Below, in pieces: positions 1 through 6,406 of a DNA stretch of 7,652 bases. The stretch's first letter is position 1; each line of letters begins with the position of its first letter. This DNA comes from JBJENW01 sp051880395 (GTDB lineage: Bacteria > Bacillota > Clostridia > Lachnospirales > Lachnospiraceae): positions 1-7,652 of the forward strand of contig JBJENW010000322.1 in the NCBI GenBank assembly GCA_051880395.1, written 5' to 3'. Below the pieces are notes generated by a model. That model was not told the origin of the DNA. It worked only from the letters and a program-made list of their open reading frames with translations, and searched no databases. Made by a program: the position numbers and the translations under genes.

Positions 1-2
1 AG

Positions 3-86
3 ACCCCATATGTGTATGACAATGCCGGATGGTATGAACAGTGGATAGATGATAGAGGGGCTATTATCAAACGAGGTCAGGAGTAA
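3..86 (+). CDS. C-terminal end of an unrecognised protein (5' partial)
   Basis: The frame beginning at base 3 is open from the window edge to a TAA at 84-86 and encodes 27 residues ending in DDRGAIIKRGQE. The composition is protein-like (aromatic and acidic residues, no low complexity), whereas the other two forward frames hit stops within about 50 bases. That favours a genuine gene end, but the fragment is too short to assign a family. It is followed by about 140 noncoding bases before the first terminator-like hairpin. The alternative is a chance open frame. Confidence 0.45.
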   Translation, partial: TPYVYDNAGWYEQWIDDRGAIIKRGQE

Positions 87-225
87 GATTGGTTACAAAT
101 GTGATAGTTCTAATTTAATAAAAATGAGAAGTGTACTATTTTTTGATTTTAATAAAAAAGGTGTATTCTCTACAAAAAGATATCGACAGATTCCAGTTCT
201 ATGAAAAGAAAATAGTGAGTGATTC
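87..225. other. AT-rich noncoding stretch
   Basis: There is no open frame of substance on either strand and no recognisable RNA family. The stretch is very AT-rich, with two similar TTAATAAAAA segments near 114-123 and 149-158. Weak sigma-A-like boxes exist (TTGATT at 143-148 with TATTCT at 164-169), but the 15-base spacer is poor. The stretch ends at a good terminator, so it could be a long 3' untranslated region of the upstream gene or a small transcript. The sequence does not decide between these. Confidence 0.4.
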
Positions 226-261
226 AAAGGGCATCAACCGTAAAAAAGTTGGTGCCTTTTT
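226..261 (+). terminator. Intrinsic terminator-like hairpin 1
   Basis: A 13-bp stem pairs 226-238 with 248-260, allowing G-U wobbles. The core arms are GGGCATCAAC and GTTGGTGCC, around a 9-base A-rich loop. The 3' arm runs into TTTTT at 257-261. It lies 140 bases after the stop of the upstream partial gene and probably ends that transcript or a small RNA from 87-225. The A-rich bases before the 5' arm give only weak evidence of a terminator on the opposite strand. Confidence 0.65.
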
Positions 262-272
262 GCTATCCCAAA

Positions 273-310
273 TGGGTACTGACTGAAATCTGGTCGGTAC
301 CTGTTTTTTT
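273..310 (+). terminator. Intrinsic terminator-like hairpin 2
   Basis: GGTACTGAC at 275-283 pairs with GTCGGTACC at 293-301, a 9-bp stem with one G-U, extendable by two wobble pairs. It is followed by T-G and seven Ts (304-310). It comes only 12 bases after hairpin 1. Tandem terminators of this kind would isolate the downstream transposase from read-through. The 3' side (299-307) can alternatively pair with 339-347 (ACCTGTTTT with AAAACAGGT), so two folds compete here. Confidence 0.6.
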
Positions 311-314
311 GTAT

Positions 315-1687
315 CTAAAAAAATACAATAAAATTTTCAAAACAGGTCAACATTTACCCTCCCCAGGAATTGGTCTATTACATGCGGATGATCATAGACC
401 CAAGATGTGGGAGAAAAACGAAGCATGACCACGCGGAGATCCTGACCTGTCTTACAGCCGGTTTTCTGGCAGGGAGAAATACTATCCGCAGATGCCTGAA
501 ATGGTGTGAAAACCACATAGATTTTTTGAAACAGCATCTGGAACTTGAGAATGGGATTGCATCACTGTCAACTGTTTCAAGGATTCTTGGAAACATTGAT
601 GAAGAAATGTTCTGTCTGGTATTTATAGAGTGGATGGCAGGGATTCTCAGAATAAAGGGGATAAATATAGCGATTGACGGAAAAGCACTGCGTGGAAGCA
701 TGGAAAAAATCAGGGGTAAACAGGCACCGTACATTCTGAATGCGATTGATACCGCTACAGCTCTTGTCATAGCACAGCTTCCGATAGCAGAAAAGGAAAA
801 TGAAATAGTGGCAATTCCCAAACTGCTGGAACTGCTGAACATAAAGGGGAGTCTGGTTACTATAGATGCAATCGGGACGGCAAAATCAGTCATGGACACC
901 ATTCGTAACAAAGAGGCAGATTACCTTCTGACAGTAAAGAAAGGAAATCCGTTAACCTATCAGGAAACAGAAGAAATGTTCAGGGAATTGGAAAAAGAAA
1001 AAAGGGCGGGGCATTCTGGGAAGGCGGCAGTGTATGAAAAACAGCTGGCTTCCTATGATGTCTGCAAAACATCGGAAAAAAACCGGAGCCGCATGGAGTA
1101 CAGGGTCATGCAGGTCTGCCATAATACAGATCTGATTACCATGTGTAAAAAGCAGAAAGAAATTAAAACGATAGGATGGCTCGAACAGGTAAGGATTCCA
1201 ATGGAAAAAGATAAGGATGGGAAAGATATAACGCCCGCTTATGAAGATTTCCTAAAAAGTGGAACAGTCAGGAAGCCCCGGATAACAGCCGGAGACAGTT
1301 TTACAGATGACATTCATCGGGTGGGACTGATCTCCAGCAGGAAAATGTCAGCACAGAAAATGTTGGAAACAAAAAGAAATCACTGGAAAATAGAAAACAG
1401 CCTTCATTACGTATTGGATGATCTTTTCAGGGAGGACAGGTCGCCGGCAAGGAAAAGTAAGAATAACCTTGCTGTTATCAGAAAAATCGTCTACAATCTT
1501 CTGCGGATTGCCATCATAGTGGAAAAACCAGAGTCAGGTCCGACCGAAATGCGCGACCAATTCAGTGATAACCTGACTCTGATAGAAAAATATGTATTCA
1601 GAGGAATACCAGCCCTCTGATAAATGTATTGTAACATAATAAAAAAAAGATGGTATCAGCAATAGGGGGATTTTTGCGCATTTTTAG
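315..1687 (+). mobile_element. ISAs1-family insertion sequence (ends approximate)
   Basis: The element is called from its single transposase gene and its size of about 1.3-1.4 kb, which is usual for this family. The ends are not established. A weak candidate for terminal inverted repeats is CTAAAAA at 315-321 against its reverse complement TTTTTAG at 1681-1687, with about 12 of 17 positions matching inward in AT-rich DNA. No convincing 8-10 bp target duplication flanks these positions. The right-hand TGCGCA-containing segment (1676-1681) and adjacent CTACTAAAAA complement look more like an IS end than anything on the left. Treat the coordinates as a bracket, not as measured boundaries. Confidence 0.35.
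382..1620 (+). CDS. ISAs1-family DDE transposase
   Basis: This gene encodes a transposase of the ISAs1 / H-repeat (YhhI, YdcC) type, which moves its own insertion sequence by cut-and-paste DDE chemistry. The N-terminal part has the family-associated DPR...H pattern, followed by catalytic segments. Numbering from the in-frame TTG at 370, these are AIDGKALRGS (Asp103), VTIDAIGT (Asp166) and HWKIENSLHYVLD (Glu342), then the typical FREDRSPARK tail. All three acidic residues are present and there is no frameshift, so the enzyme could be active. I chose ATG 382 because the TTG at 370 sits almost on top of the only Shine-Dalgarno-like AGGA (365-368). That AGGA is still a little far from 382, and ATG 388 is a further option. 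The N-terminal start is therefore uncertain by a few residues. The element stands between an unknown gene and the histidine kinase. Confidence 0.93.
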   Translation: MRMIIDPRCGRKTKHDHAEILTCLTAGFLAGRNTIRRCLKWCENHIDFLKQHLELENGIASLSTVSRILGNIDEEMFCLVFIEWMAGILRIKGINIAIDGKALRGSMEKIRGKQAPYILNAIDTATALVIAQLPIAEKENEIVAIPKLLELLNIKGSLVTIDAIGTAKSVMDTIRNKEADYLLTVKKGNPLTYQETEEMFRELEKEKRAGHSGKAAVYEKQLASYDVCKTSEKNRSRMEYRVMQVCHNTDLITMCKKQKEIKTIGWLEQVRIPMEKDKDGKDITPAYEDFLKSGTVRKPRITAGDSFTDDIHRVGLISSRKMSAQKMLETKRNHWKIENSLHYVLDDLFREDRSPARKSKNNLAVIRKIVYNLLRIAIIVEKPESGPTEMRDQFSDNLTLIEKYVFRGIPAL

Positions 1688-1723
1688 TAGATCCCAAGAC
1701 TTACGTACTTTAAAGAGGGCTGG
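1609..1723. repeat. Inverted repeat pair CCAGCCCTCT / AGAGGGCTGG around the transposase 3' end
   Basis: A perfect 10-bp GC-rich inverted repeat joins 1609-1618, the last codons of the transposase, to 1714-1723 beyond the probable IS end. The 95 bases between them are AT-rich. The pairing could form a large hairpin in RNA. Its role is unknown. It does not behave like a terminal inverted repeat, because no copy was found near the left end. Confidence 0.5.
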
Positions 1724-1842
1724 AAGATGCAATGACGAACCAGAAAACCATTAGGTCGCATTCATGAAACAACCCTAACGGAAGGTAACTTCTCACTTCA
1801 AATAAAAGAGAAAATATGGTAAAACATCCATAAGGATGTTTA
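1724..1842 (+). promoter_or_regulatory. Structured leader upstream of the histidine kinase
   Basis: The stretch between the transposase and the kinase contains three local hairpins. CCATTAGG at 1748-1755 pairs with CCTAACGG at 1774-1781 with one mismatch. GAAG-GTAA-CTTC at 1781-1792 closes a GNRA-type tetraloop; the two share base 1781. AACATCC-ATAA-GGATGTT at 1823-1840, extendable with a bulged A, ends only a few bases before the AGGAGG of the kinase. I do not recognise a named riboswitch. The last hairpin may affect ribosome access or mRNA stability. No convincing promoter was located, so transcription could start here or within the IS. Confidence 0.35.
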
Positions 1843-1845
1843 CTG

Positions 1846-1861
1846 AGGAGGAAGAGTTTTG
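1846..1861 (+). promoter_or_regulatory. Ribosome binding site that fixes the kinase TTG start
   Basis: AGGAGG at 1846-1851 is followed by 7 bases and then TTG at 1859-1861. An in-frame TGA at 1844-1846 excludes any longer start. The nearest in-frame ATG codons (1883 and 1886) have no Shine-Dalgarno and would cut into the membrane segment. The TTG start is therefore well supported. Confidence 0.8.
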
Positions 1862-3145
1862 GAAAATGCGGTATGGGTGCTAATGATGCTTCTCATTCTG
1901 TGTGTGGTAGTTGTGGTGGCTTTGATTTTTGTGCACAGGGCAAATGGGGAACGTGATACGGCAAAGCAGGAGTTAGCAGATGCAAAGACAGAGTTTTTAT
2001 CAAAAGTTAGTTATGATATCAAAACGCCCATGAATGTAATTGTTGGAACTACCGCTCTTGGTATGGAAGAGACGGATGACCCTGAGAAAATGAAAGAATG
2101 CTTAGGCAGAATACAGAGCGCTAGTGAGTTTTTGATGGAGCTTTTGAATGATTTATTAGACATGTCAAAAATTGAGACGGGTAAATTTCATTTACATCCG
2201 AAGCCATATGCTTTTTCGGATTTTGCAGAGGGAATCCGATTGTTAATGGAACCGGCCTGCCGAAAAAAGAACATTCGTTTTGAGATGACAGAGGAGGAAA
2301 TCAACATCAATATGATGGTAGATCCAATGCGTTTCCAACAGATTTTTTTTAATTTGCTGACGAATGCGGTGAAGTTTACGCCGGAAGGAGGTATGGTTAC
2401 TTTTCGTATTTGTAATTATGCTACCCATAATGATGTTTTTTCCGCAGATTATGTGGTGAAGGACAATGGTATCGGTATGAGTCAGGAGTTCCAGAAGATT
2501 CTTTTTGAGCCGTTTACTCAGGAGACCGGACATAGAGCAGAAAAGCGCAATGGTGCCGGATTAGGACTTGCTATTACTCGCAATATTGTAGATTTAATGA
2601 AAGGCAGCATTTCCATAAAGAGTGAGTTAGGGGAAGGAACTGAGGTAAAGGTTCATCTGGATGTAGAGATTGCATCTATTCAGCCGGAAATGGAAAGCGA
2701 ACAATTAGGGATGCAGGATATAAGACAGATACTTAGGGAGAAAAGAGTATTGTTAGCAGGGGATCATCCCATGGATGTGGAGATTACAAGACGCATTCTG
2801 GAAAATGTCAATATGGATGTGGTTTGTGTAGAAAGCGGAAAAGAGGCATTTGAAGTGTTCTGCAGGGAAGAGGAGTTTTATTTTGATGTGCTACTGATGG
2901 ATATTTGTATGCCGGAAATGGATACTCTGCTTGTAGCTAAGCAGATACGTCAGACGCATAGGGGGGATGCGCAGATTATCCCGATGATAGCTTTGACGGT
3001 CAACGATTCCGTGGAGGACATACATTCCTGTAAAGAGGCGGGAATGGATGCTCATATTGCAAAGCCTATAGAGCCACAGAAATTATACCAGATATTATGT
3101 GAACACTTACAGGAAACGTTAGGGAAAAATAGTAAAAAAATATAG
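1859..3145 (+). CDS. Sensorless hybrid histidine kinase/receiver with His-to-Tyr H-box
   Basis: This 428-residue hybrid two-component protein has one N-terminal membrane helix (about 4-25), a short charged linker, a HisKA-like dimerisation domain (about 43-106), a HATPase_c domain (about 155-270) and a receiver domain (about 295-420). There is no extracellular or PAS sensor. ATP-binding boxes look intact: N-box NLLTNAVKF (Asn169), DNGIGM (Asp202), FEPF (216-219) and GAGLGLAI. The H-box reads FLSKVSYDIKTPMN, where the family normally has SHDI or SHEI. The phosphoacceptor His is Tyr52, encoded by TAT at 2012-2014 and one transition from CAT. The receiver keeps Asp302, the phosphoacceptor Asp348 (LLMDICMP), Thr380 and Lys402, but one acidic-pocket residue is Gly301 and the usual MDG is MDT. 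Known chemistry predicts no ordinary autophosphorylation. It may be a pseudokinase, a phosphatase, or a partner in heterodimers. Target genes cannot be inferred, and a terminator separates it from the glycerol operon. Confidence 0.9.
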   Translation: MENAVWVLMMLLILCVVVVVALIFVHRANGERDTAKQELADAKTEFLSKVSYDIKTPMNVIVGTTALGMEETDDPEKMKECLGRIQSASEFLMELLNDLLDMSKIETGKFHLHPKPYAFSDFAEGIRLLMEPACRKKNIRFEMTEEEININMMVDPMRFQQIFFNLLTNAVKFTPEGGMVTFRICNYATHNDVFSADYVVKDNGIGMSQEFQKILFEPFTQETGHRAEKRNGAGLGLAITRNIVDLMKGSISIKSELGEGTEVKVHLDVEIASIQPEMESEQLGMQDIRQILREKRVLLAGDHPMDVEITRRILENVNMDVVCVESGKEAFEVFCREEEFYFDVLLMDICMPEMDTLLVAKQIRQTHRGDAQIIPMIALTVNDSVEDIHSCKEAGMDAHIAKPIEPQKLYQILCEHLQETLGKNSKKI

Positions 3146-3160
3146 TATGAAAAACGATTT

Positions 3161-3195
3161 AGAAAAAAAGCAGGTTCAGTTGGACCTGTTTTTTT
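3161..3195 (+). terminator. Intrinsic terminator after the histidine kinase
   Basis: CAGGTTC (3171-3177), loop AGTT, and GGACCTG (3182-3188) form a 7-bp stem with one G-U, followed by seven Ts (3189-3195). A run of seven As precedes the stem (3163-3169), so it may also act on the opposite strand. It lies 16 bases after the kinase stop and ends that transcription unit. Confidence 0.85.
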
Positions 3196-3295
3196 GTTTC
3201 ATAGAAAAGACATTGTTGTATTGAAGTGGGAAAAGTTGCAGGTATTTATTGGAATTTCACAAAATTATAATTGAAAAATTGTTTACTATTAAGGC

Positions 3296-3324
3296 TTGAA
3301 AGTTTCTGAAAATGACTATATTAT
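3296..3324 (+). promoter_or_regulatory. Probable sigma-A promoter of the gldA-dhaKL-hydrolase operon
   Basis: TTGAAA at 3296-3301 and TATTAT at 3319-3324 are separated by exactly 17 bases, in AT-rich DNA between the kinase terminator and the operon. This would place the transcript start near 3331 and leave an untranslated leader of about 115 bases. A second TTGAAA at 3271-3276 is also present upstream, so other start sites are possible. Confidence 0.5.
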
Positions 3325-3343
3325 TTACTTATGAAACAAAAAA

Positions 3344-3404
3344 GCTTCCAACAAAAATAAAACATAATAGCTAAAGCGTACGTGAGTGTTTTTTAAGTTG
3401 GAGC
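3344..3404 (+). promoter_or_regulatory. Leader hairpin overlapping an upstream Shine-Dalgarno
   Basis: GCTTCCAAC at 3344-3352 can pair with GTTGGAGC at 3397-3404, 8 bp with one bulged T. The 3' arm contains GGAG (3400-3403), the ribosome binding site of an in-frame ATG at 3409. Folding would hide that site while leaving the stronger AGGAG...AGG tract at 3431-3442, used by ATG 3445, free. The enclosed loop contains the CGTACG palindrome (3377-3382) and a T-run. Function is inferred only from the pairing. Confidence 0.35.
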
Positions 3405-3444
3405 AAAAATGAGAATCAATTTAAAAGAGAAGGAGAGGAAGGAA

Positions 3445-4587
3445 ATGAGAAAGGCACTCATAAGTCCACAAAAGTATGTACAGGGGGAAGACGAGTTATT
3501 AAACTTAGGTTATTTTGTAAAGCAGTATGGAGATAAAGCAATGTTGATTGCACATCCGGATGATGTAAATCGTGTTAGAACAAAGCTTCAAATAACAGCA
3601 GAAAGATTTGGAGTAGAGTTTTTTGCAGCGGGTTTTGTTGGGGAATGTTCCAGACAGGAAATTGCACGAGTTCAGGCTCTGGCAAAAGAAAAAGGCTGCA
3701 ACTGTACGATTGGTTTAGGCGGGGGAAAAGCGATTGATACCGCAAAGTGTGTAGCAGAAGGGGAGAACTTGATTATTGTTCCGACTATTGCAGCAACAGA
3801 TGCACCAACATCACACTCAGCTGTTGTATATACACCAGAAGGTGCATTCGATGACTATTTCTACTTTAAGGCAAATCCAAACGTAATCTTGATTGACACA
3901 ACTGTTATTGCAGCAGCTCCAACAAGATTTCTGGTGTCTGGTATGGGAGATGCTTTATCAACTTATTTTGAGGCAAGAGCCAATGTGCGTTCTAATACAA
4001 AAGTAAATGCGGGGCTTCCTTGTGGTGTACGTGAAGGAATTTGCCCACCGGCTTATGGAACAAGAGCTGCTTTTGCATTGGCAGAGCTTTGTTACAAGAA
4101 TTTACTTGAGTTTGGTTCTTTGGCAAAGGAAGCTTCGGATCGTAACGAAGTTACAGATGAATTAGAAATGATTGTCGAGACAAACATTTTACTCTCTGGT
4201 CTGGGATTTGAATCAGCAGGACTTGGCGCCGCACATGCTATTCACGACGGATTGACTGTCCTTGAAGAAACACATCATTATACACATGGCGAAAAAGTAT
4301 CATTTGGTACAATCTGCCAGTTGGCGTTGGAAAAGGCTAACGGTACGACAACAGATGATGAAATTAATGAAGTGTTAGGATTTTGTACTGGTGTTGGTCT
4401 TCCTGTTTGTCTGGAAGATATCGGCGTTACATCAATCTCTGATGAAAAACTTCGTGAAGTTGCTGAAAAGTCGTGTATTCCGGAGGAATCAATTTATGCA
4501 ATGCCGTTTAAGGTAACGGTTGAAGGTGTAATGGATGCAATTTTAACAGCAGATCAAATTGGTAAGGCATATAAAGAAAATCATTAA
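3445..4587 (+). CDS. gldA: Glycerol dehydrogenase (NAD+, metal-dependent)
   Basis: This cytoplasmic enzyme oxidises glycerol to dihydroxyacetone with NAD+ and is a member of the iron-containing/glycerol dehydrogenase superfamily. From ATG 3445 it has 380 residues, close to the usual 365-370. The start MRKALISPQKYVQG matches the family N-terminus. The dinucleotide-binding loop is GLGGGKAIDTAK (90-101). The expected metal ligands are Asp169 (SGMGDALSTYFEA), His264 (GAAHAIH) and His281 (HHYTHGEKV), equivalent to Asp173, His256 and His274 of the Bacillus stearothermophilus enzyme. ATG 3445 has an AGGAG at 3431-3435 with an additional AGG tract to 3442. An in-frame ATG at 3409 with its own GGAG would add 12 charged residues not typical of the family. 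It is the first gene of the operon; the dihydroxyacetone kinase for its product follows 50 bases later. Reverse activity or use of other small diols is possible. Confidence 0.95.
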   Translation: MRKALISPQKYVQGEDELLNLGYFVKQYGDKAMLIAHPDDVNRVRTKLQITAERFGVEFFAAGFVGECSRQEIARVQALAKEKGCNCTIGLGGGKAIDTAKCVAEGENLIIVPTIAATDAPTSHSAVVYTPEGAFDDYFYFKANPNVILIDTTVIAAAPTRFLVSGMGDALSTYFEARANVRSNTKVNAGLPCGVREGICPPAYGTRAAFALAELCYKNLLEFGSLAKEASDRNEVTDELEMIVETNILLSGLGFESAGLGAAHAIHDGLTVLEETHHYTHGEKVSFGTICQLALEKANGTTTDDEINEVLGFCTGVGLPVCLEDIGVTSISDEKLREVAEKSCIPEESIYAMPFKVTVEGVMDAILTADQIGKAYKENH

Positions 4588-4637
4588 TTATATTGAGAAA
4601 ATTAGATATCACAGGGGTTATAAGAGTAGGAGGAAGT

Positions 4638-6389
4638 ATGCAGAAAATAATTAATAGACCAGAAACTGTAGTTATGGAAATGTGCAACGGAATTGCAAAT
4701 GCACATCCAGATTTAGAGTTTATTCAAAAATACAAAATTATTAAGAAAAAGGATATTGATAAAAATAAAGTTTCACTGATTTCTGGTGGTGGTTCGGGTC
4801 ACGAGCCAGCACATGCTGGATATGTTGGAAAGGGAATGCTTGATGCAGCTGTGTGCGGAGATGTGTTTGCATCACCATCGCAGGTGCAGGTATATCAGGC
4901 ACTGAAAGCTACGGCAAGCAGCAAGGGAACACTAATGATCATCAAGAACTATTCCGGTGATATGATGAATTTCAAGAATGCAGCATTCCTGGCAGCAGAA
5001 GATGGTGTTCAGGTTGACTACGTGAAGGTGGAAGATGATATAGCAGTACAGGATAGTCTGTATACAGTAGGACGCCGTGGTGTGGCAGGAACAGTATTTG
5101 TACATAAGTGTGCGGGTGCAGCAGCAGAGAAGGGGAAAGATTTACAGGAAGTAAAGCGCATTGCGCAGAAGGCAGCGGATAATGTTCGCTCACTTGGATT
5201 TGCATTTAGTTCATGTACTGTTCCGGCAGCAGGAAAACCAACATTTGAAATTTCGGATGGGGAAATGGAATTTGGTGTTGGGATTCACGGTGAACCGGGA
5301 ATCAGAAGAGAGAACATTGCAACGGCAGATGAATTGGCAGAACGCATCGTATCTGCTTTGCTGGACGAACTGAAGATTAACGATGAGGAAGTATCTGTAC
5401 TGATTAATGGATTTGGTTCTACACCTTTACAGGAACTATATCTATTCAATAACTCTGTTGCTAAGATTTTGGCAGCTAAAGGAGTTAAGACATATAGGGT
5501 TTTTGTTGGAAACTTTATGACAAGTATTGATATGCTTGGTGCCTCTGTATCACTGCTGAAAATGGATGATGAATTAAAGGAGATGCTTGATACGCCTTCA
5601 GAAGCACCGGGATTTAGAGTGGCTGGGCCAACAGAGACGCCAGCATATACAGAGATTATGTACGGAGCAGAAGACAATACAGATGTATCATTTAAGGCGG
5701 ATACTACAAAAATGAGTAAAATTTCCAATGGTAAAAAAATAGATTTGGATGGAATGGTATATCTGGTTGATAAGATGGCAGAAATCATAATCGAAAATGA
5801 ACAGCCGTGGTGTGAACTTGATTCACATGCGGGAGATGGAGATTTCGGACAGTCTGTAGCCAAGGGCTTCCGCCAAGTCAAGAGAGAATGGCTTGATGTG
5901 ACAGAAAATCACAAAGACAACATTGGTGATTTCATTGGAGCAGTTTCTATGATTATTATGGAAAATTGTGGTGGCGCCTCCGGTCCAATCTGGGGTTCTG
6001 CATTCCGTTCTGCCGGGAAGAATGCAGGGGATAAGAAAGAATTGACAGTCGGAGAGTTCGCAGCGATGCTTCAGGCGGCAGTTGCAGGTGTACAGGCTAC
6101 TGGAGAACGATCTTTTGGACGAGGTGCAGTAGTAGGAGACAAGACCTTAATTGATGCGTTGGTTCCTTGTGCAGATGAGTGGGTGGCATGTGCTGCTGAA
6201 GATTGTGATTTGGCAACTTCATTTGCAAGAGCAGCTAAAAAAGCAGTAGAAGGAGCTGACGCAACGGCAGAGCATGTTGCGCACATGGGACGCGCAGGTA
6301 CAGTCGGTGAGAGATCAATCGGTTATCCGGATGCAGGAGCTTATGCTTTGGGACAAATTTTTACGGAACTTACAGGACTAATTGAGTAA
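4638..6389 (+). CDS. dhaKL: Fused DhaK-DhaL dihydroxyacetone kinase (ATP-dependent type)
   Basis: This cytoplasmic kinase converts dihydroxyacetone to dihydroxyacetone phosphate. The 583 residues join a DhaK substrate-binding domain (about 1-330) to a DhaL nucleotide-binding domain (about 370-583) by a linker near 331-368. In DhaK, GGGSGHEPAHAG (His55), NYSGDMMNF (Asp108) and GVGIHGEPG (His217) match the catalytic residues and the histidine that holds dihydroxyacetone as a hemiaminal. In DhaL, LDSHAGDGDFG supplies the Mg-ATP aspartates (Asp395, Asp400, Asp402), followed by GGASGPIWG, GDKTLIDAL and GRAGTVGERSIG. The single-chain form resembles the ATP-dependent Citrobacter/eukaryotic enzymes rather than the PTS system, and no DhaM or other PTS gene is nearby. 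ATG 4638 is preferred over the in-frame TTG at 4593 because AGGAGG at 4628-4633 precedes it closely and the protein begins as the family does. The hydrolase gene starts 17 bases after its stop. Confidence 0.95.
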   Translation: MQKIINRPETVVMEMCNGIANAHPDLEFIQKYKIIKKKDIDKNKVSLISGGGSGHEPAHAGYVGKGMLDAAVCGDVFASPSQVQVYQALKATASSKGTLMIIKNYSGDMMNFKNAAFLAAEDGVQVDYVKVEDDIAVQDSLYTVGRRGVAGTVFVHKCAGAAAEKGKDLQEVKRIAQKAADNVRSLGFAFSSCTVPAAGKPTFEISDGEMEFGVGIHGEPGIRRENIATADELAERIVSALLDELKINDEEVSVLINGFGSTPLQELYLFNNSVAKILAAKGVKTYRVFVGNFMTSIDMLGASVSLLKMDDELKEMLDTPSEAPGFRVAGPTETPAYTEIMYGAEDNTDVSFKADTTKMSKISNGKKIDLDGMVYLVDKMAEIIIENEQPWCELDSHAGDGDFGQSVAKGFRQVKREWLDVTENHKDNIGDFIGAVSMIIMENCGGASGPIWGSAFRSAGKNAGDKKELTVGEFAAMLQAAVAGVQATGERSFGRGAVVGDKTLIDALVPCADEWVACAAEDCDLATSFARAAKKAVEGADATAEHVAHMGRAGTVGERSIGYPDAGAYALGQIFTELTGLIE

Positions 6390-6406
6390 TAAAATGGGGG
6401 GTATAT

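Noticed and set aside
87..225. A small RNA gene before the first terminator
   Set aside because: No convincing promoter was found (the best spacer is 15 bases) and no conserved structure can be named, so it is kept only as unexplained noncoding DNA.
273..310. A T-box-like antiterminator at GGTCGGTACC
   Set aside because: The conserved GTGGNACCGCG-type element and specifier-loop features of a T-box are absent. A plain terminator stem explains the sequence.
219..428. A 69-codon forward open frame across the two hairpins
   Set aside because: It reads through both terminator-like stems and overlaps the transposase start in another frame. Its translation is not protein-like.
378..911. A 177-codon open frame on the minus strand inside the transposase gene
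   Set aside because: It lies wholly opposite a well-supported transposase and has a Ser/Ile/Phe-rich antisense-type composition with no recognisable motif.
265..1697. ATCCCAA at 265-271 and 1691-1697 as a target-site duplication
   Set aside because: The bases just inside the two copies do not form inverted repeats, and a shared 7-mer is weak evidence in two stretches of about 100 bases.
3371..3386. A catabolite-repression (cre-like) site around AAAGCGTACGTGA
   Set aside because: Only the central AA-N-CG part fits. The right half of the consensus does not match.
4593..4637. A TTG start giving DhaKL 15 extra residues
   Set aside because: It starts 5 bases after the gldA stop with no Shine-Dalgarno, whereas ATG 4638 follows AGGAGG and matches the family N-terminus.
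5285..5881. A 198-codon open frame on the minus strand inside the DhaKL gene
   Set aside because: It is antisense to conserved DhaK/DhaL coding sequence, very serine-rich, and without a domain or a convincing ribosome binding site.
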